Origin: Gonapodya prolifera JEL478
Taxonomy: Eukaryota > Monoblepharomycota > Monoblepharidomycetes > Monoblepharidales > Gonapodyaceae
Assembly (NCBI GenBank): GCA_001574975.1
Contig: KQ965731.1
Coordinates: 682,001-746,000, forward strand
Length of the DNA stretch: 64,000 nucleotides
Direction: 5' to 3'
The translations under genes and the position numbers were made by a program. Below, piece after piece: positions 1 through 10,994 of the stretch (position 1 is its first letter; each line of letters opens with the position of its first letter). The notes beneath the pieces were generated by a model that searched no databases, had not been told where the DNA came from, and saw only the letters and a program-made list of their open reading frames with translations.

Positions 1-2318
1 CAAGCGCGGTCGGCCCACTCTTCCGCCAATCCGCACCGTTCCACAAGCCAGCGCGCCACCAAAGGTCCCAATTGAGCTTCAAACGTTAGAAGCTCCTTTG
101 CGGATTGTTGCAACGTGTTATCGCGTGTGAGATGTTTGGCGATACTCTTCAGTGCTCTGTGGAGTGCGAGCGGAGCAGACGCATCGGGAGGGCCAGGAGA
201 CGTTGCAAGCGACGACGTGGACTGCACAAAAAGGATGCCAAGAGATGCTATCAGGTGCGCAGTGGCAGTTCGGGCATATGCAAGTGCACACGAAGCCCCG
301 GGTAAGAGATGTGGTCGGTCAGAAAGGTCGGCGACGCTCAAAGAGAGAGATCGGATGGCGGGCGTGAGGGAAGCAATAATTGACGTGAGAGAAGAAAGAG
401 AGATGGATGTTGTGGAGATGGAAAACGGAATCAGAGAAGATATTAAAGAAGAAGACGCTACCTAGAAAAAAAGGGAGATCAGAGTTGGAGAACAAAAGCC
501 CAGTGAGCTTCGTTGAATAATATGGCGCAACGATGAAAGCCACAACATACACGTCCAATGCCTTCGGCTGCTTTCTCCCAGCCGTTGTTCCAATCGATCC
601 CGATAGAGTGTCCAACAATCACACCAACATCGCCATCATCTACTACATTGGCGTCCCGAACTTGCAAAAGAATCTCCCATAGTGCTTCGAACTCATCGAT
701 CAAGGATGATCGTCCATGAGTCTCGGATAATGCCGCAACTTCAACCCGCTTTTGCAACTCCACAAGAAGCGAAATGGCATGGTTGCGTGCCGTAAGAAAA
801 TTTCGACGGAGGGTTCGAAGGGTGGGCAAGTCCAACTCTGCGAGACCCGTTTCAGAACCACCGGAAGCTGGCAGAGCGTCCACACGTCTAAGCACTGCTC
901 CTGCTAGTGGGAGCAAAGTTCTCGCCACATGGGTTGCTGTTACTGTGCGACCGCTGTGTCCTTGTGAGGTGTCTCTCTTCCTGGCGCACCAAACTGAAAC
1001 TCCTGCCTCAAGCTCGACAGCTACTCGCCATGCCCCACTTCTTGGAATACACCACGCCTGTTCGCAAGCCGAAAGCAGTTCGATTGGTTCTGAATTCGCG
1101 AAAATAGTTGTGAGAGGTGCTCCCGTCACATCATTGGAGACACTCGAACCCGGTGGAGCTGGCCGTATCCGCCCAAGGGTGTTCTCGCGCATTAATACCG
1201 AATGCACGAGAGCAGCGAAGGCTTCTCGAGGTTTTGGTGGGGCGACAGGCGACAGCAGCTGCGCCAGGTAGGGTTCCACCTCCAAGCGCGAAACAAGAGG
1301 TTCAACGGTAAGCACCACATTACCTCGGACATGTGACCGGGGAGAGCGTCGGAGCAGAGGGAATGATACAGTGCCTTGTGAAGACGACGAAGATTTTGTG
1401 GAAGAAGTTAAGGAGGTGGGTGACGCCATAGAGGAGCAGGGGAGAGCAAATCCTCCTAGAAAGCGGTCTGACGAAGGATCCGAGTTTGTGGGATTTCGGG
1501 AGTATATGTGTCCCACAAGCACACGTGTATCACTTGGCGCTAGAAGAAGCGGAATAACAAGGCTAAAACGAGGATCGAGGGTCGATTGGAACACAGATGA
1601 TGTTGCAATTACAACAGGTGGAAGTGCGGAGACTAGTCTAAGAGAATCTCATTCACGCTATTGTCTGCCGATAGACAAGCAGATGCTGCACTCACCCTGC
1701 TTGTGTCCGTGCTGCTTCTGACGCCTCTACGAGCGCGACTTTTACGTAAGGGTTACTCGATCCATCCTTCTCCTTGCTCATCAGACCCGACGCCTCCTCC
1801 ACTTCAACACGAAAGAAGGATGGGAGTTGTCCTTGCTGCTGAACGTTGACCGCCCGACTTGGCCACTGAGTAGGTGAATATTGCAAAGTGTTATCGTCAC
1901 CGAATTCCCGCTCCAAGTGTTTTATCAGTTCGGATGCTGCCCCAGTGTCACGAAGAGCTTCAAAGATGCGGGAAGCCTCGGCACGCTTCCACATTCCGTA
2001 AGATTCCAGAGTAGCAAAATCCTTCGGTTGTAGCTCTGCCAAGTCCAAAGCAAGCAGGCGAATAAGGGCAACGATATGGGCGTGAGGTGGATGTGCCTGT
2101 GTTCGTCCAAAATCATGCGATGGGACAGCCGACATCTCCAAGACCTCGCGGGCGTACTCCACGAGGCCTGATGTTTTGCTGTCCGATCGTGTGGAGGAAA
2201 TCCATGCCAGAGCTCTCTTCACCTTCCCTCCCAAGAGTTTTTCGCCATCCACCGATCGTGAAGACAAATTCAGAACAGTGGAGCGGTCGCATGTGAGAGC
2301 GTGGTAAAAGCCATGATG
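1..2318 (-). CDS. C2-domain protein, 3' part cut by the window edge
   Basis: Three exons can be joined on the minus strand: 2318..1696, 1637..551 and 461..2, with introns of 58 nt (phase 2) and 89 nt (phase 0), both GT-AG. The middle of the protein holds a C2-like region: a stretch reading FFRVEVEEASGLMSKEKDG then NPYVKVALVEA, and after the first intron TSSVFQSTLDPRF, as in calcium/lipid-binding C2 domains. The rest is helical and low in complexity, and I cannot place it firmly; Munc13-like or GAP-like proteins have a similar C2-in-the-middle design. The 5' end is unresolved: the frame upstream of 2318 meets a stop, and another frame starting with ATG at 2403 looks plausible but cannot be joined by a good splice site. 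The gene continues beyond position 1. Confidence 0.6.
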
Positions 2319-2797
2319 TCAAGACATTCGGGGTGACGTTCAATGAAAAATCACATCTTACAGTCTCCGACGTGACATCCGATGGCGTGCCCTGGCTTCC
2401 CATGTGGTGATCCTTTTTAAGAAGAGAGGAAAGAGAGTAAAGATGGTCAGAATGACTTCATCTATGGGCTCAAATGAGCGGTCGAATTAATGTAGAGTGG
2501 GGCTGGCTGGGCCATTCGCACATTCACCGAGTCAAATAAATCTATCTAAAAAGTTGCTCTTTCTGTACAGTGTAATCATGTCCCATTCCACCTTCAAAAC
2601 CTGCAAGCGGTCGAACATATGTATGTCAGATCGAACCTGCAGCGTCTTGGTCATAACTGAAGTCCTTTGCAACATGTTACCACATCGTCCTCAAAGTCCA
2701 ATGCAAAATGTTGTCCTCCACATTCAATATTCCAACCAAAATGACGACCAATAACAAAAGCAGATTGTTTCTTTGATCCGCATAAACACAGAATGGT
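2319..2797. other. Intergenic gap
   Basis: This AT-richer stretch separates two minus-strand genes. It should hold the promoter and leader of the C2 protein and the 3' flank of the kinase-like gene. A possible first exon of the C2 protein (ATG near 2403) lies here but could not be joined convincingly. I see no other supportable feature. Confidence 0.5.
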
Positions 2798-5700
2798 CTA
2801 CGACCCCAGACTTCCAGTCCTTCTCCTTGTGGCACGGTTTCCTGAATCCATGCAATCCGCCTCAGCGAGAATAAAAAGAAGTGCAGAACGGAATTGCGCG
2901 GCGGTTGGACGTCTAATGGGTAGGTCAACAAAGTCCAATTGTTTCTTGGATTGGCAACGTGATTATCGAAGCAGGTACCAGAAGAGAGCTCACCGTTCCC
3001 ACTCATGCGCCCACCCATCCTCCACGATATCCCTGGCCCTCCTCGCACACCAACCCTCCACTCCCTCCCAAGTCGGTCCGTCCCACTCGGGCCGGGCGCC
3101 CGTTTTGATAAGACCTGGTATGTCATCGGGCATGACTTCGTGAAAGGCTAGATTGAGTGTAATGAGCTCGCAAAGGAGGACAGAAAGTGCATAGATGTCG
3201 GATGGGTACAGAGGTTGAACAGTGGGTGGGATGGAAAGCGCCGGACGGAGACTTGAAAAGAGGTGGAGAGAGGATGATGAAGACAATAGAGGGGGTGAGA
3301 TGATTGTTTGGAGCTGTTTGATGAGAGATGAGAGCAATGCAGATGACGCGAAGGCGCAGTCCACCTTTTGGACTCACTTCTGGGCTTAAGTACCTCCTCC
3401 TGATCCCTATTTCCTGCTTTCCTCTATCAGCGACTTTTTCCCATTCTGCACTTCCCTCCACCACTACCCCTGGCCCCACCTTACCGAACCCTCCCAATGC
3501 AGCAGTGACAATACCTTTCCCGCCGTCTACCGCGTACACTTCAGCAGCCCCCACATTCATATGTACCAGACTTAAGGTGTGAAATTTGTCAAGGCAAGCC
3601 GCAACGTCTGCAGCCATGCGGATGGCAGCACGCGGGGTAAGTGGGGGAAACTCAGGGGGTGGGGGCCGGGATGTCAGATAGGTTGTCGATATGGGAGGAA
3701 GCAGAGGATACGCTATGGTAGGAGGATGCGTTGCGTATGCGACGACTATTGGGCGTTGTGTTGTGTTGTCGAACACGTTACGCAACAATCAGTGCAATAG
3801 TTGTGACAGCTAACTCACCTGGCACCGCCCCCACACCACGAACAGCCCATGCCACGCTTATTTCGTCCTTCCACCTCTCATCGGCATCCCCCATCGCCCC
3901 CAAAGCCCTCTCCCCGCCGACAACTCCCAAAGTCAGCGACGACGCGTTCCGCATCACTCGAACGCAGACGCTGTCCCCCACACGGACAACACGATGCTCT
4001 GGCTTTGCGGAGGAGACAGCCGATTCTCCTGTGACCCCACTCTTTTCCTCTTCGTCTTCCTCCACGACAATGGATGGTCTCCTCGCTGTTGCTCGCCTTG
4101 CCATCCCACCTCGCTCAGGAGACGCTGGCTTGGATGGGGGCCTTACAGTGGCGGCAAATTCGACGCAGCCGGGGGGATTTGAGAGGGCATGCGAGAAGGC
4201 AAATGAGGAGAAAGGTAAGAGCAACGACGTGGGCGGAAGTGGAAAGGACGCAGTAGGAGGTTGTGAAGCCTGGGGAACTTGGAGTGAAAGGGCATCTGAG
4301 TAGGGTTGCGGGGGAGGGTGAACAAGGCCCAAGTCGACGATCGCTCCATCACGAGTGTTGATTTGCCCTCCGCCATCCCTCGCCAGTGCGACGGCGTCAG
4401 GCATCTCCTTTCTTCTTTCTTCACCCCTGTCACCTCCACTCTCCTCGGTATATGACGCTCCAACCACACTGCTGCCTCCAACTTCACCTCCACTCTCAGT
4501 TCTGTCTTCTGCACCGTCGTTCACGACATCGAGCTTCTCCATTCTTCCCCGTGGCGCTCCTAGAGCGGGGTCCTTTCCCCTCCCCTTCATTTTCGACGAC
4601 CCTACAGACGCGCCCGATCCCCACGATCGGCCAGACCGGGACGAACTCTCTGACGCTACTCTCACAGGTCTCTGACCGACTCTGAACACCCTCCTAGGCC
4701 CCGCGGTGCCGAACAGTGGCGGCGAGGAGGACCCTGTCGAGGCCGACGAAGAGGGCTGCCTTGGGCGAAGCGACGCAAGAACTGACGCAAAGACGGCAGC
4801 TGGCGCCACGTCTCGGGGCCCGTCTGACCCAAGTCTCGAGGACAACAACCCGTCACCAGGAGTGGCTGATCTGGGCCGTGTGAAAGCCCTTCCCAAAGGG
4901 GACGCCACAAGGGTCGCGACCCCGAAGGGTACGGTGCCCGGTGGATCCGAAGGGGACGGTGTGATTGAAGATGAGTACGATGACCTGGGTACTGGGTCGA
5001 GTTCGAAAGGGGGAACCGCGAGAGGGCCGGTGGGAGATGGTGGTGGGGGTTGCGGATCAGGCTGGGGAAGGAGGTCAGCGAGGGAGGAAGTGCGAGAGTG
5101 GGATCGCGTTGAAGGTGAGAATATGTCTGGTTCGTCGTCGGGTGAGAGAGGCGAGATGGATGTCGTTGCGAGAAGTGATGACGCCCGATGGGCAGCGGTC
5201 AAAAGGGACGGGGGAGGTCTACGAAGAGGAGGCGATGCTGCATGAGAGGCGGTGCTATTGTTGCGGGAGGTAAAGGGAAGTGGGGGTGTTGGGATAGATG
5301 GGGTGAGAGGAAAGCTGGGCCGGGGCAGCACGATGTCGACGGGATGAGCAATTTGTTGCGGCACATGAGGGGAGGGAGGACGAGTGATGTACGTGGTTGA
5401 AGGTTCGAGGGAGATGCGGCGGGAAGTGTGGAGGGGAACGGGCTGGCATGGTTTGGTGAGAACGCGAATCAGCGCACACAAGAGAAAGAACAACCACCGA
5501 TATCATCGAATCACTGTATTTACACAATGCCTTCCTTCGATTCGCAGCCCCGCGACGCTAAGTCCAATGCGCACCAAATCTTCCCCCGACAACCCACACA
5601 GCAAACCTACAAAAACTCACATCTACGCTTGTGTCTTGTGGGGCCCCGACCATCCCCCCCGCAACTGTCGTCACATTCCCTTCGGCTGCTGCGTCAACAT

Positions 5701-7141
5701 CCACGACTTGGACCACTCCCGTATCAGTCCCGGGAGGTGGTCTGCTTGGTGAAAGCTTCACTGGTGCATTAAGCTTATCTGGTGACGGTCTCGCCGACAA
5801 AGGGGGGAGATCCACGTCAAGTCTCTTCGAAGATCTGCGGACTTCGTCGAGCGAGATGGGTTTGGAGGGTACGGGGAGCGGCATGGGTAGTGGGGCGGCC
5901 GAGGACGATGCCGCTGAAGAATCGATGAAGGAGGATGAGTGGGATGTGAAGGCGGAGGCAATGGCAGAGGAAATGTTGATCGATGGGATGGTGACATTTA
6001 TGGCGGAGAAGGGGCGGAAGGAGGTGTTGAGTTCCAAAGGAGACGGGAGGGGTGGTTTGGGGGATGTAGACCGAGGGAGATCGCCGCGAGTGTCGACTGT
6101 TAGGGAAGATTGTTTAACATGGTGCTTGCCACGACTTGCGGCGCCGCCCCAAGGTCTCCGGGTGTCTGCCCCGGTGTCATCGTCGGAACCACCTCCCCCA
6201 AAGCCGGAGTAGACCCTTCCGGGGACGTTTTCTGCAGAAGCGGAAAGCGGGGGTGGAAGTGCGGCAGAGGATCTGATAAGTTCTGGAGTCGGCGTGCGCG
6301 CGGGGAGGGGTGGTAGAGTCGCTGGGCTAAGGGAATCAAGTGGGAGAGGAGCCGGAGGATTCTTTCGCTTAAATGCCGACCGCGTGTGGATCCGATGAGG
6401 AGTGGGGCGAGACGGAAGAGAGAGATCGGCGTACGGGATATCAGGAGTGGGAAGCGATCCGGATGATTGGTGAGAGGAGTGTGATGACGTGTGGTTGCTT
6501 GATGAATGGGGAGAGTTGAGCGATGAGGTTGATATTGTTGAGAGACGAGCGAGTTTTCGAGTGAGTATGCGATTTCTGTATGCCAGGAGTGCAATAGAAA
6601 TAAGAGCAAGTGAAGCGAAAAGTGCTAGTGCCATTGCTGCGATGAAAGATGGGTTTGACGAAGTGGAAGACTGCGGGAGAGAGAGCGGAGATGATGAGAG
6701 TGAGGGAGAGGGTGATGGAGGAGAGAGAGAAGGCGTGAAAGGGCGTGCACGCGCAGTTGGGTAGCTTGATGTGAGCGACGGTTCAATTTGAGTGTCGGAA
6801 GCCAAAACGGTCTGAGATGTGAGCGGGGTAGCGACCGCCATGAGCGGTGAGGGGGCGGAGAGTTTGGACAGCGAGTCATCTGTTGCTACAGCAGCTGCGG
6901 TGAGCGTGTGCATGCCAGCGCCCTGTGTGGTCTGATCCATCTGCCAGCTGGGGTCCGAGGGTCTGCTCATTGTCAACCACTCGATTCCAATGTCTGCGCC
7001 GCGTATCTCCACTGCTCCCTTCCGCTCGCTCAGATGCTGTTTTCCCGTTGTCGCTCGCGTTTGTGCCGCCGACCCTTCCCATTCCTCTTTTGCTTCTGCA
7101 CTCATCGCATCCCTGGTATCGTCCGCACTCATCAATCGCAA
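2798..7141 (-). CDS. Membrane-anchored kinase-like protein with degenerate catalytic motifs (probable pseudokinase)
   Basis: Five exons: 7141..5621, 5442..3819, 3745..3378, 3313..2994 and 2912..2798; introns of 178, 73, 64 and 81 nt. The N-terminal region is Ser/Pro-rich, followed by one transmembrane helix (FIAAMALALFASLALISIAL) and a very long Ser/Pro-rich disordered region. The C-terminal 250 or so residues follow the protein-kinase fold: RYLSPE fits the APE motif, SDIYALSVLLCELIT fits the DxxxxG helix, and RPTAAQFRSAL fits the C-lobe arginine region. The catalytic loop reads LVHMNVGAAEV where HRDxxxxN is expected, and the DFG position reads GGFG. I therefore infer a receptor-like pseudokinase acting as a scaffold or ligand-responsive adaptor. 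The start ATG could also be one of several downstream methionines. The first intron is the least certain junction. Confidence 0.72.
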
Positions 7142-7496
7142 TCGCCGGTTTCTGCCTCTCCCGTCCTCTCCGTTCCCGTTCGGACTCTATCCTCTCTTTG
7201 TTTCCTCCCTGATTGTTTCTCCGCGCTCAACGAAAGCGCGTTCCATTTCAGGCAAAATTCGTGTCCCTGGTAACCTTCGGGACTTTGTGAACCTTTTTCG
7301 GAGGACAAACGAAACGTGGAGATTTCTCGTTCTTTCTCATCCCCAAGAGTACATATGAAGAATTCGACCCAAGCCATATTCAATACTCAAGTGAGAAAAT
7401 AAAAGACTTCTAACCATAAATAGATGTTCTCTGAGGTATAGTGAGTGGTACTTGGCGAAGGCCCAGCATTTGGCATTATTTGCATACTCTGACGCG
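7142..7496. other. Intergenic gap
   Basis: The stretch lies between the start of the kinase-like gene and the stop of the next minus-strand gene. It should contain the kinase-like gene's promoter. I see no RNA gene or repeat in it. Confidence 0.5.
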
Positions 7497-8844
7497 TCAC
7501 ACTTGGCCTTCCTGCTCCTGTTCTTCAATTGCATTCCACGCTACAGTTGCACCCCGGAGGACCAAATTGGTTAGTACAGCAGCACCCACTGCCACAACGA
7601 CACCGGCCCACAATTTGGGCTTGCTTAGTCCTAGTCGCCGTGCCCAATTCCCTTCTGGCCCCTCAGGAACCACCACGTTGATCCAAGGAAGAAGCACCAA
7701 GTACCCTATCCCTATGAGTCCCAACCCAGCGCCCAGCCTGGCGCAGAGGATGACCACCTCAAACTGCGCTTGCGCAACATGCAGAGTATCCAGAACACCG
7801 ATGACAAGGAAAAAGGCCGGGAGGAGGAGGAGGACGGTGAGCAAGAGAACTATTGTGGTGTTTAGCACCGTGGGATGGGAGATGTGCACAGAGAGAGCGA
7901 CTGACGCAGGAGTGGTGGGACTGGGAATGGAAAATGTCCGCGTGCGTGGTTCTCGGGAGACCACAACTGCCTTTTTCAGCACTGCCCGCTCGTCACTTTC
8001 TTTGTCCACATTCCTCGGCTCCTTCGAACTATCTCCCTCGTCTTCTCCCCGCCCCAACGTGCTCCCCTCATCCAAAACTTCCTCCTCCGCCGCCTGCATT
8101 TTCCCCAACGCCGCATACCTCGCCTTTCCGTCCACCGCTCTGCCACCCGCCCTTCCAGGTCTGAACGCCGCGGGCACGTACGAGGCGTCTAGTCCCGGCT
8201 TCGCCGTCGACCCAGACTGCGATGACACCCCCCGCGAAGGCCTCAATCGGGTCGTGGAGCGCGCGCGAAGGTTGATGGAATCAGCGGCAGGCTGTAGGAA
8301 GGGCCGGTTGGGGGTATTCGTGAGCATTCAAAATGTAGCGATGACGTACTTCATTAGTTATCGAGGAGGAAGACGTAGCGGGCGTTCCGCGAGAGGAACG
8401 GAGCCAATAACTCCCAAGCCCGCCGTCGAGGACTTGAATTGGTGCCACCGGGACCATCACAGACAAGAGTGCAATCCCAACACGAATTAGCCCGTCTATT
8501 GGCATAATAACGGGGTTTTCGCAGTGCCAGCATGGCAACTCACCCTTCTGCACCAGCACTCCGGCCTCCCCAACGCCTTCTTCAACACCTGTCACCTCCA
8601 ATAGCCACACAACGTCCCGCCAATCCCCTGTACCGACCTCCTGCCCATCTAGCCTCTCCTGCGTGACGTCCAGGACCTGGAGTATCCCCGACACCCGTTC
8701 GGATGATCGGCGCGTGGGGGGGCACCCCAAGTCGGACGCGAGGACGGAGAGAGTGGTCGGTGAGAGGGAGAGTAGGTGGCGCGTGAGGATTTGCACGGCG
8801 AGAGGGAGCGCCGATGGTGTGGATGAGATAGATTTGCGCGACAT
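7497..8844 (-). CDS. Multi-pass membrane protein of unknown function
   Basis: Exons 8844..8544, 8495..8350 and 8291..7497; introns of 48 and 58 nt. The first intron is in frame and could be retained without a stop. The N-terminal part (about 100 residues) is soluble-looking, with alternating hydrophobic positions (VVWLLEVTGVEEGVG). A hydrophobic segment follows the first intron. The C-terminal half carries three or four strong transmembrane helices (for example IVLLLTVLLLLPAFFLVIG and a GLGLIGIGYLVLL segment) after a charged linker. I recognise no family. It may act in an internal membrane, but nothing in the neighbourhood narrows the role. The stop and the last two exons are secure; the first intron is less so. 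Confidence 0.6.
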
Positions 8845-9045
8845 TGAATTGGAGAGGGTGAAGAGGGAGCGATTTTTGTAGGGTGACGCCCACAGCGGGG
8901 ATCAATTGGAGAGGTGGATGAGTCGATGGCGGGATTCGGCGTGTGGGTCGGTTGAATCAATGCAAAAATGTGGCTCGATGTGTTGTCTTCGGTCGCCAAA
9001 GCCTGACGATGATGTCAACAATGGGAATCTTGTTCGCGATTTGTC

Positions 9046-10345
9046 TCATGCAACTCTTAATTGCCACACATAGGCGTAATGATACACGTCTGGTTCCTTC
9101 GCCGAGGTTCCAGCGCCCGGCCCATCCTTCTTCTTGCCCCGCCTCTTCTTTCTGCCCTGTTTTCGAGGTTCGGTCACCTCTTCCGTTGGTTTTTCGGTCT
9201 GGGGAGCGTCTTCCGCAGCAAGAGGTACACTGTTGTCAACCGAGTCTGCTTCAACATTGTCAGCTGTGTCTTCCCGGGCCTCAACGAGGATTGGCAGCCG
9301 ACCAAGGATATGCCACGATCGATTTACACCTGGATTTGGTTGGTTCCAGGTGGCTCAGTGAAGGTTGGTTCAACAGGAGACCCCACGAACCTTCAGTGGA
9401 CGTTTCCTCTTCCTCCTCTTCTGGGTTGTCTGCTTCCACTGTCTCGTCTACCCCAGACGGTGCGTCTCCCTCTTGTGGGCCATCTTCGTCCCCTGCATCC
9501 TTCAACACGTATTCTTCGCGATTTGTTGAATAGGAGATCATCACCCAAACGGCATCTAGCTTTGAGACCATTTTAATACACCATTAAAACACGCAGCGAT
9601 ACAGACAACACACCTTTGCGACACGTTGCAACGCACGTACTGCCTTTCGAGCGTGTTCACGCCCACCACACACAAGGGCGTCAAAGCAAGATTTGTCAAT
9701 GACGAGGTCGTAGTGACTAAGAAGAGCACAGGTCGACAACGTTGACGTTAATTCAAATGCTCCAGCGCGATACAGATCCCACCCCTAATCGGCACCTCTC
9801 TCCAGGCAATCTCTCGAGACTCACTCGGATGGCAGAGATCGCAACGTCCGTGCGTCTCCACAAATCCATTCTAGCTGAACACCATGTTGTTCGAAATCTT
9901 CCGGAGGATATCGTTCCTTCATGTTCGTGATAACCACATTTGAGAAATCGACGTTTGTCACAACTAGGAAAGGTGCTTCGTTGCCGGACTGGTCTTGGAC
10001 CTCCGAAGCTCTCTTTCGGTACACGACAGCCCAGTTCGCGAAGTCGACTCCAAGCGAGCTGTTACCACAACCCAAATGAAGGACCCTGTACGGCGAAGCT
10101 CCACCCGAGTGCAGCTTTTGAACACCCAACGACGTGAGGTAAGGCAGTACAAGGCTCTCGTAGTGATCCCACTCCAGTAGCCACTCGAAGTGTGATTCCT
10201 TCTGAAATCGTTTGTTCCAGTGCCGTTTCGTCTCGTATCCGATTGGCATATTGCGGTTTTGTTCGCGCTTCAAGGTCATCCGTGGCCGGGCCACAAACGC
10301 CGGCAAATCGAACGGCAGAATTTCTTGGAACCGAATGCCCTTCAA
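9046..10345 (-). CDS. Class I SAM-dependent methyltransferase, EEF1AKMT4/METTL13-like
   Basis: Four exons: 10345..9825, 9716..9614, 9559..9391 and 9329..9046. The first exon has the family entry (KRHWNKRFQKES, FEWLLEW) and motif I VLHLGCGNSSLG, which binds S-adenosylmethionine; then NVDFSNVVITNMKERY. The second exon gives the family motif DLVIDKSCFDALV, and the third VWVMISYSTNREEYVL, which matches the family's late strand (iSy...R..yL). The tail adds an acidic stretch, GVNRSWHILGRLP, a Lys/Arg-rich segment and a closing YHYAYVWQLRVA. Known relatives methylate lysines of elongation factor eEF1A in the cytosol, so translation-factor modification is the likely role. The true start may be ATG at 10279 or 10249. 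The gene is divergent from the GNAT gene with only 36-132 bp between starts, so they probably share a promoter. Confidence 0.85.
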
Positions 10346-10381
10346 AAACCCCTAATCCGCTCCATAGGCCAGAAAAGCCCA

Positions 10382-10882
10382 ATGCCCAGCGATCCCCTCA
10401 CCGAAGGCTCCTTCGCCGTGTGCCCCGCGAGGACAGATGCAGACCTCGACGCAACTCGTGCCCTGTTCCGCACGTATGCGGCGATCCTCCCTATGAAACT
10501 GGACTACCAAGACTTTGAAGGCGAGCTGGCCAGTCTTCCTGCAAAGTACCAGCACCCCGACGGCGATCTGTTCCTTGCGCGCGCGGGGGACGCGCAAACC
10601 CCTGTTGGGTGTGTTGCACTTCGGAGGCTAGGGGAGGATGTGTGCGAGCTGAAAAGGCTGTACGTGGATCCTACGGCGCGTGCCAAGGGATTGGGCCGGG
10701 CGCTTGTGGGCGAGGCCTTGCAGTGTGCCAGGAGGTTGGGGTTTAAGGTGATGCGGTTGGACACGTTGGTGGATATGACGCTCGCGAGGAAGATGTATGA
10801 GTCGATGGGGTTCTATGAGATTGCTCCGTATTATGAAACCCCTGTAGCGCATATCACTGTATTCCTCGAAAAGTTGTTGTAG
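10382..10882 (+). CDS. GNAT-family N-acetyltransferase
   Basis: A single-exon gene of 166 codons. It shows the GNAT fold in order: an N-terminal helix (DLDATRALFRTYAAI), strand PVGCVALRRL, then VCELKRLYVDPTARAKGLGR, where RAKGLGRAL is the acetyl-CoA pyrophosphate-binding loop (R/Q-x-x-G-x-G/A), and a final part KMYESMGFYEIAPYYETPV typical of small-molecule or peptide N-acetyltransferases. The substrate cannot be read from sequence. The start was chosen because it is the first methionine before the fold; an upstream in-frame ATG would overlap the divergent methyltransferase gene. No signal peptide is seen, so a cytosolic enzyme is likely. Confidence 0.88.
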   Translation: MPSDPLTEGSFAVCPARTDADLDATRALFRTYAAILPMKLDYQDFEGELASLPAKYQHPDGDLFLARAGDAQTPVGCVALRRLGEDVCELKRLYVDPTARAKGLGRALVGEALQCARRLGFKVMRLDTLVDMTLARKMYESMGFYEIAPYYETPVAHITVFLEKLL

Positions 10883-10994
10883 CTGTTGTGTGCATAATCT
10901 GACCTCTTTCAATATACAATTGCTGCCCGTTTTTGGAACGACGACATTTATCCAAGACATACGCCCACGCCAACTCTAGAGGTATCTGAGCAGT

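Noticed and set aside
9046-9571. Separate small acidic gene on the minus strand
   Set aside because: Phase-consistent introns join it to the methyltransferase, and VWVMISYSTNREEY is the family's late strand, so it is that gene's 3' end.
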